The translations under genes and the position numbers were made by a program. This document shows, one piece after another, positions 16,415 to 25,454 of a stretch of 64,000 nt of DNA. The notes under the pieces were generated by a model, which saw only the letters and a program-made list of their open reading frames with translations, did not search any database and was not told the DNA's origin. Numbering within the stretch: position 1 is the first letter of the stretch; each line of letters opens with the position of its first letter. Source of the DNA: Micromonospora sp. NBC_01796 (GTDB taxonomy: Bacteria > Actinomycetota > Actinomycetes > Mycobacteriales > Micromonosporaceae); contig NZ_CP109078.1 in NCBI RefSeq assembly GCF_035917455.1, positions 5,874,001-5,938,000 on the forward strand. Direction: 5' to 3'.

Positions 16415-17353
16415 ATGCTCAGCATCGACAACGAACTTTTCGAGGCCGCCAGCGCTATCGCAGCCGTCACCCCACCCACACCGCCAGTCGAAGGGGACTG
16501 GAAGACGCGGCGGGCAAACATCGACGCCCTCTACAACGGACTGGCTGCCGTCGCCACACCCGACGACAGTATCGAGATGGTGGACTTCACCGTGCCGTCA
16601 CCGGATGGGCACGCCGTTCCGCTACGACTCTACAAGCCAGAAAACCTGCCGAACGCACTTGTTGTCCATGTCCATGGAGGCGGTCTCATCGCCGGTGGCC
16701 TCAACGGCTACGACCACGTTTGCCGCCGCTACGCCTCGCAGGCCGGGGTCGCAATGATCGCGGTCGACTACCGCCTGGCACCCGAATCACCGTTCCCATC
16801 AGCGATCGAAGACTGCGTCACGGCAGTCCGGTGGGCAATCGAGCACGCCGCGGAGCGGGTACCCGGAGCCCGCGTAGCGCTCATGGGCGACTCCGCCGGA
16901 GGCGGTCTCGCGGCAGCGACCGCGCTGGTGTGTCGCGACCGTCGGATCGGGCCTCTGGCCGCACAGATCCTGATCTACCCGATGCTCGATGACCGCACCG
17001 CAGTCGCCGACCCGGCGGTCGAGCCGTTTCTCGCCTGGTCGGTCGCCGACAACATCACCGGCTGGCAGGCCTACCTCGGCGACAAGTACGGCACCGACGA
17101 CGTGCCCGCCGCCGCTTCCGTCGCCCGTGCCGGTTCACTCCACGATCTGCCAACGGCCTACCTCGAGGTCGGCCAATTGGATCTCTTTTGCGCCGAGACG
17201 GTCGCCTACGCCAAGCGGCTCATGGAACACGGTGTGCCCGTGCACCTGTCGGTGCGTCCCGGCGCATTCCACGGTTTCGACCAACTCGCGCCCAACTCCC
17301 GCGTCGCACAGAGCGCGTTCGCAGACCGTGTCGCCTTCCTCCAGGGCCTGTAG
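16415..17353 (+). CDS. Alpha/beta hydrolase, hormone-sensitive-lipase type
   Basis: A 312-residue esterase. The oxyanion motif is VHVHGGGLIAGG and the nucleophile elbow GDSAGGG; the acid is Asp in EVGQLDLF and the base His in PGAFHGF. All triad residues are present. The conserved DYRLAPESPFP segment is typical of this family. ATG 16415 follows AGAGGA. It is transcribed with the SDR 71 bp downstream and preceded by the large CGTAC operator, so it is likely in the regulon of the TetR at 14.7-15.4 kb. It likely hydrolyses small acyl esters. Confidence 0.92.
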   Translation: MLSIDNELFEAASAIAAVTPPTPPVEGDWKTRRANIDALYNGLAAVATPDDSIEMVDFTVPSPDGHAVPLRLYKPENLPNALVVHVHGGGLIAGGLNGYDHVCRRYASQAGVAMIAVDYRLAPESPFPSAIEDCVTAVRWAIEHAAERVPGARVALMGDSAGGGLAAATALVCRDRRIGPLAAQILIYPMLDDRTAVADPAVEPFLAWSVADNITGWQAYLGDKYGTDDVPAAASVARAGSLHDLPTAYLEVGQLDLFCAETVAYAKRLMEHGVPVHLSVRPGAFHGFDQLAPNSRVAQSAFADRVAFLQGL

Positions 17354-17424
17354 CACCGACCGCTTCCGGCCCGCGCCATCCGGTCACATCCCAGGTCGTC
17401 ACAAACCATCAGCAAGGAGATCCC

Positions 17425-18162
17425 ATGAGCACCAAGACCGCCCTCATCACCGGCTCGACGAGCGGAATCGGTCGCGCCACCGCACTCAGGCTCGCCCGCG
17501 ACGGTATCCGTGTCGTCGTGTCCGGCCGCGATACTCAACGAGGGCAGGGGGTAGTGGAACAGATCCGTTCCGAAGGCAACGCGGCTTACTTCGTCCGCGC
17601 GGACCTACGTGATGCACAGTCCGCCGTCGAACTCGCGGCCAAGGCCACCGAGGTCGCCGGCGAAGCCCTCGACATCCTGGTGAACAACGCGGCGATCGGG
17701 GCCGGTGGCCCGACCGCGGGCACCGAGGAGTCGACCTTCGACGCGGTGCTGGCCACCAACCTGAAGGCCCCGTTCTACCTGGTCGCGAACATCGCACCCG
17801 TAATGGCCGCACGCGGCCGTGGAGCGATCGTCAACGTGTCCACACTCGCCGCCGAGGTCGCGCTCCCCGGTCTGTCTGTCTACGGGGCGAGCAAGGCCGC
17901 CCTGGACCTGTTGACCAAGAGCTGGGCAGCTGAGTTCGGCCCCGCCGGCGTACGGGTAAACTCCGTCAGCCCCGGCCCGACCCGTACTCCGGGATCGGAA
18001 TCCCTGGGGGAGTATCTGCAACAGCTCGCAGCGCAGGCCCCGCTGGGTTTCGTCGCCAATCCGGAAGACATCGCCGCGGCCATCGCGTTCCTCGTCAGCG
18101 ATGAGGCACGGTTTGTCACGGGTACCGTGTTCGACGTGAACGGCGGACGCACCATCGTGTGA
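17425..18162 (+). CDS. Short-chain dehydrogenase/reductase
   Basis: A 245-residue classical SDR: ITGSTSGIGRA cofactor motif, NNAA, Ser in VNVSTLAAEV, and YGASK catalytic Tyr-Lys. The C-terminus VTGTVFDVNGGRTIV is the usual substrate-loop end. ATG 17425 follows AAGGAGA by 4 nt. It is 71 bp after the esterase and shares its operator. An ester-cleaving enzyme followed by an alcohol dehydrogenase/ketoreductase suggests stepwise degradation of an ester substrate (inference). Confidence 0.92.
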   Translation: MSTKTALITGSTSGIGRATALRLARDGIRVVVSGRDTQRGQGVVEQIRSEGNAAYFVRADLRDAQSAVELAAKATEVAGEALDILVNNAAIGAGGPTAGTEESTFDAVLATNLKAPFYLVANIAPVMAARGRGAIVNVSTLAAEVALPGLSVYGASKAALDLLTKSWAAEFGPAGVRVNSVSPGPTRTPGSESLGEYLQQLAAQAPLGFVANPEDIAAAIAFLVSDEARFVTGTVFDVNGGRTIV

Positions 18163-18634
18163 GAACGGGTAAGGCTCAGCTACCGGCGGTGATGGGTCGT
18201 CGCGGCCAGGACCACCATCAAACGGCGCCCACCGCTGTCAGCCGCGTACGCGATTCCGGCGCCGGCCCGGGTCCGGGCCTGTTCCTGGCCGAGCTGGAGC
18301 TGTGGTTGCTCGGCCCGGCGCTCGGCATTCCGACAAGGTTGCCCGGCTCCTCGTCCCGTCCTAACTCGCGGGCGGGGCGATCTGACGCGGGCGGGTCGGC
18401 TTCGACCCGGCGAGAGGGACCCCTGTCCGCTGCCGCCCTTGCCAAGGCCACGCCACTCAGAGGTCCCGCCGTGGCACTCTCTGGTCGTTTCGCCAGAGGT
18501 CGACGGGCGGGCCGATCAAATCCAGGCGTGGCTGGCTCTCGCCTGCCGTGGCGACCGTCCGACGATGGTGTCGGGCGCCTCCCGATGGGTGCCCGGCACC
18601 GTCGTCTGGACGAATCCAGGGCAGGATGCCAACC
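18163..18634. other. Intergenic between convergent SDR genes, nothing recognised
   Basis: About 470 bp. Both strands are open in several frames, but composition is repetitive Arg/Pro/Gly-rich and no family resemblance is visible. No strong hairpin was found. Confidence 0.4.
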
Positions 18635-19468
18635 TCAGGCTGGTGAGGCGCCCTGTGCGAGCAGGGAGAGGTGATCCCACTCCTCCCACAGAGCAATTCG
18701 GCGCGCGTACTCCGGGCGAAGCAACTCCAGGCCATTCGCGCCGAACAGCACGCGCAGCGGAGGATTGGGGTGATCAGCGACAGCCAGCATCGCCTGAGCG
18801 GCCGCAGCCGAATCACCCGGAGCGATTCCGGTGCCCTCGAAGCCGGCCATCAGCGCTGTACGTGCATGGTCGTACTCGGGCATTTGCGGAGCGGGAGTAC
18901 CGAGCTCGCTCGGAAACGTGAGTGGCTCGATAATCGTCACGTAAATTCCGTGATCCGAGACTTCTGCCGCCAGAGCCTGGCTCAACGCCTCCAGCGCCCA
19001 CTTTGTTGCGTGATAAGTCCCCATGATGGGGGTGGCGATGACTCCACCCATGGACGAGATCTGGATGATACGGCCGCGGCGACGCTCCCTCATGTGCGGC
19101 AGAACTGCCTGTGTGGCATACAGAGCGCCGAAGTAGTTGACCTCCATCTGCACTTTTGCCTGCGCGGCACTGACTTCCTCAATGGCACCCATCACCGCCT
19201 GCCCTGCGTTGTTGACCAGGATGTCTATTCCGCTGAACCGTTCCTCGGCAGTCTCGATCGCCTTATGCACCGCCACCTCGTTCGTGACATCGAGTTCGAG
19301 CGGGAGAACCAGGTCGCCGTAGCTCTCGACGAGGGGGCGCAACGCGTCGGCAGATCGTGCGGTCGCAGCGACACGGTCGCCGCGGGAGAGCGCGGCTTCC
19401 GCCCACCGGACACCCAGGCCTCGCGACGCTCCTGTAATAAACCAGGTCTTAGGGGTATTTGTCGTCAT
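18635..19468 (-). CDS. Short-chain dehydrogenase/reductase
   Basis: A 277-residue SDR: ITGASRGLG cofactor site, NNAGQAV, catalytic Ser in QISSMGGVIA and Tyr/Lys in TYHATKWAL. The C-terminal segment (LFGANGLELLRPEYARRIAL) is typical of the SDR5-like oxidoreductases common next to regulators. It lies 37 bp downstream of the AKR-like gene stop at 19506, on the same strand, so the two probably form one unit under the TetR at 20.6 kb. Confidence 0.9.
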   Translation of the reverse strand: MTTNTPKTWFITGASRGLGVRWAEAALSRGDRVAATARSADALRPLVESYGDLVLPLELDVTNEVAVHKAIETAEERFSGIDILVNNAGQAVMGAIEEVSAAQAKVQMEVNYFGALYATQAVLPHMRERRRGRIIQISSMGGVIATPIMGTYHATKWALEALSQALAAEVSDHGIYVTIIEPLTFPSELGTPAPQMPEYDHARTALMAGFEGTGIAPGDSAAAAQAMLAVADHPNPPLRVLFGANGLELLRPEYARRIALWEEWDHLSLLAQGASPA

Positions 19469-19505
19469 GCTAGTAACTCCTTCTAGCCTTCACTATCAGT
19501 GGATG

Positions 19506-20513
19506 TCAGGCTCGGCGCATCGACGGCCAAGCCGGGCGAGTGGTCTCGCTCGCCAGGTCCATCGCGACGAGCAACTCGGGAGGAAGCGGCGCGCCCTGCA
19601 CCCCGTCAAGGTTCTGGACGAGATGTTCGGGTCTGGACGCGCCGAGGATGATGCCGTCGCCATGCGCGGCACCAAGGTGAGAGTGGTGCACGAGCCAGCG
19701 CAGGGCAGCGTCGGTGGGTAGGACACCCCACGCTTCGCAACCAGCCCTGAACTCACGCATTGCCTGCAGGTACGGCTCGTTCCAATATCGGCGGCGGTAC
19801 TCGATGCCCTGAGGGTGCCCCTGGTCGAATCGAGAGCCGGTGCTCACTGACTCGTCGTTTCCGAAGCCTGACGCGAAGGCGCCGCCAGCGAGTGGGTTGT
19901 ATGCGTAGAAACGGATGCCCTGCTCGTGAAGCAACGGCAAGAGTTCGGCCTCCGGCGAGCGGGACGCGGCGTTGTACAGGCCCTGGTAAACGGTCGGGCG
20001 GACCCAGCCTTCGCGCGCCACGATGGCGAGCGTCTCCTCGACATCCTCCGGAGCGATATTGCTCAGTCCGAACTCCGTGATGAGGCCTTCCTCATACAGC
20101 TCATGGACGGTACGCAACGTGTCTTCCCAGCGGGTGTCCCGGCCACGCACGTTCAGATAGAGCAGTTCGGCCCGTGCCGCACCAAGCCGCTTGAGGCTGG
20201 CATCCAGTGAGGCGCGAAGCACCTCCGGCTCGTGGCCCCTGGCCGTAGCGACCGGGTCGTAGCGCAGGGCGATCTTGAAGTGGTCGAGGGTGCGCAGATC
20301 GCCGAGCATCTGTTCACACGAGCCGTCGCCGTAGACGTAGCAGGTGTCGATCTCGCGGTAGCCACGGCTATGGAAGTGGTCGAGCATCCGCCTCGCCGTG
20401 GAGGTGTCGCGGACGCGTACTCCTCTGCCGTGGTAGCCGAGTGTCATGGTGCCGAAGATGATCCGCTCGACGGGCACGGAGTCCCCCTCATCCAACTGGG
20501 CCGACATGTCCAC
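19506..20513 (-). CDS. Aldo/keto-reductase-like protein with an altered catalytic tetrad
   Basis: A 335-residue AKR7-like barrel: FGTMTLG at the start and REIDTCYVYGDGSCEQMLG carrying the Asp and Tyr of the tetrad. The usual catalytic Lys position reads FKIALRYDP (Arg for Lys). The His position reads LLYLNVRGRD (Asn for His). Both changes are in the DNA and the frame is intact, so this may be a non-enzymatic or altered-specificity member. Other AKR landmarks (EFGLSN, YNPLAGGAF, IILGASRPEHL) are present. Regulated by the adjacent TetR through twin palindromes. Confidence 0.82.
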   Translation of the reverse strand: MDMSAQLDEGDSVPVERIIFGTMTLGYHGRGVRVRDTSTARRMLDHFHSRGYREIDTCYVYGDGSCEQMLGDLRTLDHFKIALRYDPVATARGHEPEVLRASLDASLKRLGAARAELLYLNVRGRDTRWEDTLRTVHELYEEGLITEFGLSNIAPEDVEETLAIVAREGWVRPTVYQGLYNAASRSPEAELLPLLHEQGIRFYAYNPLAGGAFASGFGNDESVSTGSRFDQGHPQGIEYRRRYWNEPYLQAMREFRAGCEAWGVLPTDAALRWLVHHSHLGAAHGDGIILGASRPEHLVQNLDGVQGAPLPPELLVAMDLASETTRPAWPSMRRA

Positions 20514-20518
20514 GGAAA

Positions 20519-20570
20519 CGGAGAGACATCTCCGTTACAGCCACGGTACCATAGCGGAGATGCGTCTCCG
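20519..20570. promoter_or_regulatory. Twin palindromic operators for the TetR at 20.6 kb
   Basis: Two 16-bp sites with identical arms, CGGAGA-N4-TCTCCG: spacer GACA at 20519-20534 and spacer TGCG at 20555-20570. They are 36 bp apart, between the divergent AKR-like (start 20513) and TetR (20600) genes. Confidence 0.85.
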
Positions 20571-20599
20571 ATTCCTCGGATGCGTGACGGGGAGGACGT

Positions 20600-21259
20600 A
20601 TGGACGAGAGCACACGCCCAGCCCAGCCGCCCGACGGACGGGCACTGCGCAAGGATGCGGAGCGGAACCGCTCTGCGCTCATCGCCGCCGGGAGCGAGCT
20701 GTTCGACGCGGCAGGGCTGCTGCCGACGCTTGACGATGTCGCACGACGAGCCGGAGTCGGCGTTGGCACCGCCTATCGTCACTTCCCCAACAAGTACGCG
20801 CTCGCGCAAGCAGTGTTCGCCGAGACGGTCGACACGATGCTCGAAGCCGCAGAGCGCGCGGCATCGATGGAGGACGCGGCCGACGGGCTCGTGGCCTTCT
20901 TCGAGGCGGTGCTCGAACCGCAGGCGAACAAGCGCGCCCTGGGAAAGCTTCTGAGAGGCGCGCCGGGCGAAGGCCCTGGAGCCGGCGACATCCGGGCGCG
21001 CGTGGAGCGCTGCATCGACCACCTGTTGCAGCGTGGTCGGGAGCAGCGGGTGATCCGGGCCGACGTCGCAGCCACCGACATCGGCGTCCTGATGTCCCTG
21101 ATGGCTTACCTCATCGAGACCTTCGGCGAGGCGAACCCACGGCTCTGGCGTCGCCTTCTTCCGATTCTTCTTGATGGCCTACGTGCGGACGCGCCGACTG
21201 CGCTGCCGGAGCAACCATTGAACACATCCGAGTTCCTCAGCCGCCTCACCGCGGGCTAG
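20600..21259 (+). CDS. TetR-family regulator
   Basis: A 219-residue repressor: HTH in PTLDDVARRAGVGVGTAYRH followed by FPNKYALAQAVF, then a helical ligand domain with YLIETFGEANPRLWRR. ATG 20600 follows GGGGAGGA. Twin CGGAGA-N4-TCTCCG operators lie in its divergent promoter, so it represses the AKR-SDR pair and probably itself. Confidence 0.92.
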   Translation: MDESTRPAQPPDGRALRKDAERNRSALIAAGSELFDAAGLLPTLDDVARRAGVGVGTAYRHFPNKYALAQAVFAETVDTMLEAAERAASMEDAADGLVAFFEAVLEPQANKRALGKLLRGAPGEGPGAGDIRARVERCIDHLLQRGREQRVIRADVAATDIGVLMSLMAYLIETFGEANPRLWRRLLPILLDGLRADAPTALPEQPLNTSEFLSRLTAG

Positions 21260-21283
21260 GTTGTGTCTCGGGTCTGTGGATCC

Positions 21284-21539
21284 GAGGGTGTTTCCGAGAG
21301 CCGTGCACGGCCTGACCTGCGGACCTCGACCCCCGCGCAGCTGGCCCGCGCGGCGGTGGAGGGCATGCTGTGCGTGCTCGCCGACGGGCTGGACGCGATG
21401 ATCGGGCAGGGCACGTCGGTCAACCGGGTCATCCTGGTCGGCGGTGGCGCCCGCTCGGAGGCGGTGCGCCGGATCGCGCCTGCGGTCTTCGGCTGCCCCG
21501 TGCTCGTGCCACCGCTGGGGGAGTACGTCCGGCGGCGGC
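21284..21539 (+). pseudogene. C-terminal fragment of an FGGY sugar kinase (xylulokinase-like)
   Basis: The stretch [20 protein letters not shown] then [20 protein letters not shown] then [14 protein letters not shown] is the ATP-binding C-terminus of xylulokinases. The N-terminal domain is missing and similarity ends right after EYV, so this is a fossil of about 75-85 residues. It runs into the GH15 gene region and has no start. Confidence 0.75.
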
Positions 21540-21710
21540 CTACTGGTCGGTTCCTTGGTCGCGAGGGCCGTCGCAAGCAGGGCGTGCAGCCGGTGATGGT
21601 CTGCGGCCGTGCCCGGTCGAGGTCATCCGGATGCGACGGGGCGCCTTCGCGGGACCACCTCGGATACGGCCGTTTCCGATTGGATTCGGAGTCGGCGGGT
21701 AGCCGGTGGG

Positions 21711-23492
21711 GTGGGCAAGAGTGAGATCAAGGATTATGGGTTGCTGGCTGACGGGCGTACCGCCGCGTTGGTCGACCGGACCGGTTCGGTGAACTGGTGG
21801 TGTCCGTCCCGTTTTGACGGGCCGTCGGTGTTCTGCCGGCTGTTGGACGAGGACGGCGGGCACTGGTCGATTCGCCCTCGGGACGGGTTCGAGGTGGAGC
21901 GTGCCTATGTGAAAGGCAGCCTGGTCCTGCGTACGGTCTTCACCACCGCCCAGGGCTCAGTGGCGGTGACCGACATGCTCGCCCTGGAGCCCGGGGTGCG
22001 GGGGCACCAGATTGGGCGTCGTTCCCCCGGTGTCCTGATCCGGGTGGTGGAGGGGCTCTCAGGTGTGGTGCCGCTGGAAATGTCATATTCACCCCGATTT
22101 CAGTACGGTCGGGTGCACGGGTATCTGGTGCGACGGGACGAGGCACTGGTGGCCACCGCCGGCGCGACGACGTTGAGAATGACCGCCAGCGTGCCGCTGA
22201 ACAACAACAGCGACGACGCCTCGGCACACTTCCGGGTAGGGACGGGCCAACGGGAAACATTCGTCCTCGCCTACGCCCCGACGTACGGCGAACCGGGGAG
22301 GCTGGCGATCGACGCTCAGCAGGCGGTCGACGAGACGGTCGAGTCCTGGCGGTCCTGGGCACGGTTGCACGAGTACCAGGGGCGTTATGCCGAGCTGGTC
22401 CGGCAGCACGCCCTGGTGCTGCAAGGGCTCACGTATCAGCCGAGCGGGTCGATCGTCGCCGCCGCGACGACATCCCTGCCCGAGCAGATCGGCGCCGACC
22501 GCAACTACGACTACCGCTACGCCTGGCTGCGGGACTTCAGCATGACGTTGCACGCGCTCTGGGTCGCTGCCTGTCCCGACGAGGCGAACCGGCTGTTCAG
22601 TTGGGTCGCCTCGACCGTCGGCCAAGTTGGTGACCGCCCGGTGCCGATCATGTCCGACGTCGAGGGCGAGCGGGACATCTCGGAACGTCAGGCCGACACA
22701 CTGCGCGGATATTCGGGCAGCACGCCGGTCTGGATCGGCAACGAGGCATGGCGGCAGCGCCAGCTCGACGTACTCGGTGAGGTGTTGGACGCGGCCTGGC
22801 TGTTGCGCGACTACCTCGACCCCATGCCCGAGGAGGTTCGCGACCTGCTGCGCAGCCTCGCCGACCGGGCGGCCGGCGCGTGGCGGGAGCCGGACGCCGG
22901 AATGTGGGAGGCCCGCGACATGCGCCGGCACTACCTGTCGTCCAAGGTGTTCTGCTGGGTGGCGCTGGATCGGGCGGTTCGCTTCGGTGAGCGGATCGGC
23001 GACGCCGACGACCTGGCCCGCTGGACGAGGGCGCGGGACGAGGCGCGGGACACGATCCTGCGCGAGGGCTGGAACGACGACGTGGGTGCGTACACCGGGG
23101 CCTTCGGCTCCGACAAGCTCGACGCCAGCGTGCTCGTCATGCCGATCGTCGGGTTTCTGCCGGCGACCGACCCCCGGATGCGGGCCACGATGGGGATGAT
23201 CGAGGATCAGCTCTCGCACGGCGGCCTGATCCGCCGATGGGACGGTGACCCGGCGGCCTTCTTCCTCTGCTCGTTCTGGATGGTCACCTGCCTCGTGCTC
23301 GCCGGCGAGCACGACCGGGCATCCGCGCTGTTCGAGAATCTGGCCGACAGCGCCAACGATCTGGGGCTCTTCGCCGAGCAGATTGACCCGTACAGCGGGG
23401 CCCAGCTGGGTAACTTTCCGCAGGCTTTCTCGCACATCGGACTGGTCCTCGCGGCATGGCAGCTCAACCGTGTGTCAACCGACACGATGTAG
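21711..23492 (+). CDS. Glycoside hydrolase family 15 protein (glucoamylase/trehalase-like)
   Basis: A 593-residue GH15 enzyme. An N-terminal beta domain ([20 protein letters not shown], then [16 protein letters not shown]) precedes an (alpha/alpha)6 barrel containing [20 protein letters not shown] and [19 protein letters not shown], both family hallmarks. No signal peptide, so it probably acts in the cytoplasm on glycogen or trehalose-like glucosides. GTG 21711 gives the standard N-terminus; upstream in-frame residues look non-coding and its RBS is weak. It is apparently monocistronic. Confidence 0.92.
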   Translation: MGKSEIKDYGLLADGRTAALVDRTGSVNWWCPSRFDGPSVFCRLLDEDGGHWSIRPRDGFEVERAYVKGSLVLRTVFTTAQGSVAVTDMLALEPGVRGHQIGRRSPGVLIRVVEGLSGVVPLEMSYSPRFQYGRVHGYLVRRDEALVATAGATTLRMTASVPLNNNSDDASAHFRVGTGQRETFVLAYAPTYGEPGRLAIDAQQAVDETVESWRSWARLHEYQGRYAELVRQHALVLQGLTYQPSGSIVAAATTSLPEQIGADRNYDYRYAWLRDFSMTLHALWVAACPDEANRLFSWVASTVGQVGDRPVPIMSDVEGERDISERQADTLRGYSGSTPVWIGNEAWRQRQLDVLGEVLDAAWLLRDYLDPMPEEVRDLLRSLADRAAGAWREPDAGMWEARDMRRHYLSSKVFCWVALDRAVRFGERIGDADDLARWTRARDEARDTILREGWNDDVGAYTGAFGSDKLDASVLVMPIVGFLPATDPRMRATMGMIEDQLSHGGLIRRWDGDPAAFFLCSFWMVTCLVLAGEHDRASALFENLADSANDLGLFAEQIDPYSGAQLGNFPQAFSHIGLVLAAWQLNRVSTDTM

Positions 23493-23517
23493 CGTTCGCA
23501 GATCTGCCGTCGTGCTC

Positions 23518-23590
23518 CGGCCAGGGCGACGGCGGTCTAGCTCTGCCCGGCCAGGGCGGCGGCGGTCTAGCTCTGCCCGGCCAGGTCGGC
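23518..23590. repeat. 30-bp tandem repeat at a gene end
   Basis: Two 30-bp units (23518-23547, 23548-23577) differ by one base, and a third partial unit (CGGCCAGGTCGGC) is embedded in the lipoprotein gene. On the minus strand each unit re-creates the last codons LAGQS and a TAG stop. A duplication has therefore added copies of the gene end downstream of the true stop. Confidence 0.85.
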
Positions 23591-24447
23591 GCAGCCGGTC
23601 TCCTCGGGAAGCAGCGGCCGGAATACGATCTTCCACTGTTTGCCGTCCGATTCCCATGGTGTGTCGGCGTTGGCCTTCCGGGCCGCGTCGACCACCTTGC
23701 CCGCCTCGTCGTCGGCGGCCACCACGCAGCCGACGTCGAGGGTGGCGTTGAGCCTGTCGCCAGGCAAGGCCGGTCCCGGCCAGGCTACGGCGGGCTGGGC
23801 CGGCAGCGCCGGATCGGGCTGCGTCACGTGCGGCGTCGCGATCGCCGCGATCGCCACCGCCGGATAGGGTTCCGGCTCCTTGACTGTGCCGGCACCGAGC
23901 GTGGCGCGCACGTCGCTCAATTCGTTGACCAGTTCGGAGAGCTTCTCGCGGGCCGCCTTCTGCGCGTCGCTCAGGCCGCCGGCCTCCTTCATACCGAGCG
24001 CGACGACCTCCAGCGTCCTGCTGCCCTCGGGGTGGCCAGCGTGAACCGGGTGTTCTGCACGTCGGCGACCGGCGGCTGGCCGAGGTCGGTGGCGGTGCCC
24101 ACGCCCGCCTCCTGCGCTTTCTCGAGCAGTGTCTCCACGTTGTCGGCGGAGATCACCGTCTGTAGCAGGTGAGGTAGCGCCGGGCCGGGGTAGGCAAGAG
24201 TCGTCGGCCCCAGGGTGATCACCCGACCGTCGCCGTAGATCGACACCAGGGGCAGACGGCTCGGGATCGTTTCGACGGGCACGAAGCCGCCGGTGTGATC
24301 GATCCGCAGCACGACGGCGTCGCCGTCCAGGGACCCGACAGGTGCCGGAGGCGGGCTTCCGACGCCAGGCTGGGGGCCGCATGCGGTCAGGAGAAGTAAC
24401 GCAGGTACGGCCGCCGCCAGACCCAGGAGGGGTGTCCGTGTCGTCAT
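23567..24447 (-). pseudogene. Lipoprotein gene with one frameshift
   Basis: The N-terminal part from ATG 24447 has a lipoprotein signal (LLLLTACGPQ) and runs to FTLATP. The natural continuation (EGSRTLEVVALGMKEAGGLS to TGCADLAGQS, stop at 23567) is in another frame. One missing base around 24027-24032 (CCACCCCGAGGG) explains the break. The full protein would be about 290 residues, exported and lipid-anchored. The family is unknown. It is either a recent pseudogene or a sequencing error at a C/G run. Confidence 0.75.
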
Positions 24448-24578
24448 GCCGGTCAGACGACGAGAACGGAGATCCGGTTCCCGGCGACCGTGGCACGCTC
24501 GAAATGACAATCCGCTGGTCCCCCACCCCGACCTCGGCGACCGCACCAGGATCATGTTCGACCGCGTGGATGCCGCCG

Positions 24579-25397
24579 TCATCCCGTCCGAGGGGCTGAC
24601 CCCGGAGTGGGTCGCTGCCTTCCTGTCGCCTCCGGGGGATGGAGGCCCTCGTCGAGGAACTCCTCCACCAGCGGGGCCAGCAGCGCGGCCCGCTGCGGCA
24701 GCGAGGCGTGTGTGGTGCCGGGCAGGATCGCGAGGCGGCAGCGCGGCAGCCCACAGACGTCGCCGGGCACGCCGCCGCCGAGCAGCCGGAACATCCGTAC
24801 GGCATGTTCCGGCCGTACGATGTCCGCGTCACCCACCACGACCAGCGCGGGGACCCGTAACGCCCGGATCTGCGCGGGCGTCCACTCGGGCGGATGCGCG
24901 TCCAGCACCGCCATCTTGGTGACGAGGCGGTCCCAGCCGGCCCGGTCGGGCGCGGTCCGCAGGTATTCCTCGTGCAGCTCCGAGCCGTACAGGTGCTCGG
25001 GCCGCAGGCGCTGGGCGCCGTCGAGCAGCCCGGGGTGCAGGCCACCGCGGTCGAAGGTCGACGAGGCGAGCACGAGGCGGCCTGCCCGCGCCGGGTGGTG
25101 GGTGCCGACCCGCAGTGCGACCGCGGCGCCCAGACCCCAGCCGAGCACGTCCGCCTGCGGCAGGCCGAGACGGTCCAGCAGGTGCACCACCTCCGCCGCA
25201 AAACCCTCGACGGTGTACGGGCCGTCGCAGTCGGGAGTCCGGCCGTGCCCCGGCAGCTCGATCGCGACCACGCGCCGCCTTTTCGCCAGCAACGGCATCA
25301 GCACGCCGTACGACGTACGGATGCCGGACAGTGCGGCCGGCACGAGGATCAGCGGCCGTCCCGGGCCGGTGCCGTGGTCCTCGAAATAGATCTCCAT
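24579..25397 (-). CDS. Alpha/beta-hydrolase-fold protein lacking the nucleophile Ser
   Basis: A 272-residue alpha/beta hydrolase. The strand-turn elbow reads VLGWGLGAAVAL, so Gly occupies the place of the catalytic Ser (usual G-x-S-x-G). Other triad elements remain: Asp in VVGDADIV and His in PGTTHAS. The N-terminus IYFEDHGTGPGRPLILVPAA and ELPGHGRT are typical. It may be a non-catalytic binder, or use other chemistry. ATG 25397 is 57 bp from the divergent AfsR-type regulator at 25455, which may control it. Confidence 0.85.
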   Translation of the reverse strand: MEIYFEDHGTGPGRPLILVPAALSGIRTSYGVLMPLLAKRRRVVAIELPGHGRTPDCDGPYTVEGFAAEVVHLLDRLGLPQADVLGWGLGAAVALRVGTHHPARAGRLVLASSTFDRGGLHPGLLDGAQRLRPEHLYGSELHEEYLRTAPDRAGWDRLVTKMAVLDAHPPEWTPAQIRALRVPALVVVGDADIVRPEHAVRMFRLLGGGVPGDVCGLPRCRLAILPGTTHASLPQRAALLAPLVEEFLDEGLHPPEATGRQRPTPGSAPRTG

Positions 25398-25454
25398 GGG
25401 TCCAGCGTGCGTGGCTCCGCTTACGGTCGACTTACCGCCGTAGCATGTCCCGCT

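Noticed and set aside
23990-24001. TACCGAGCG match to the shared 27-bp element
   Set aside because: Only nine bases match, inside a coding region, so it is likely chance.
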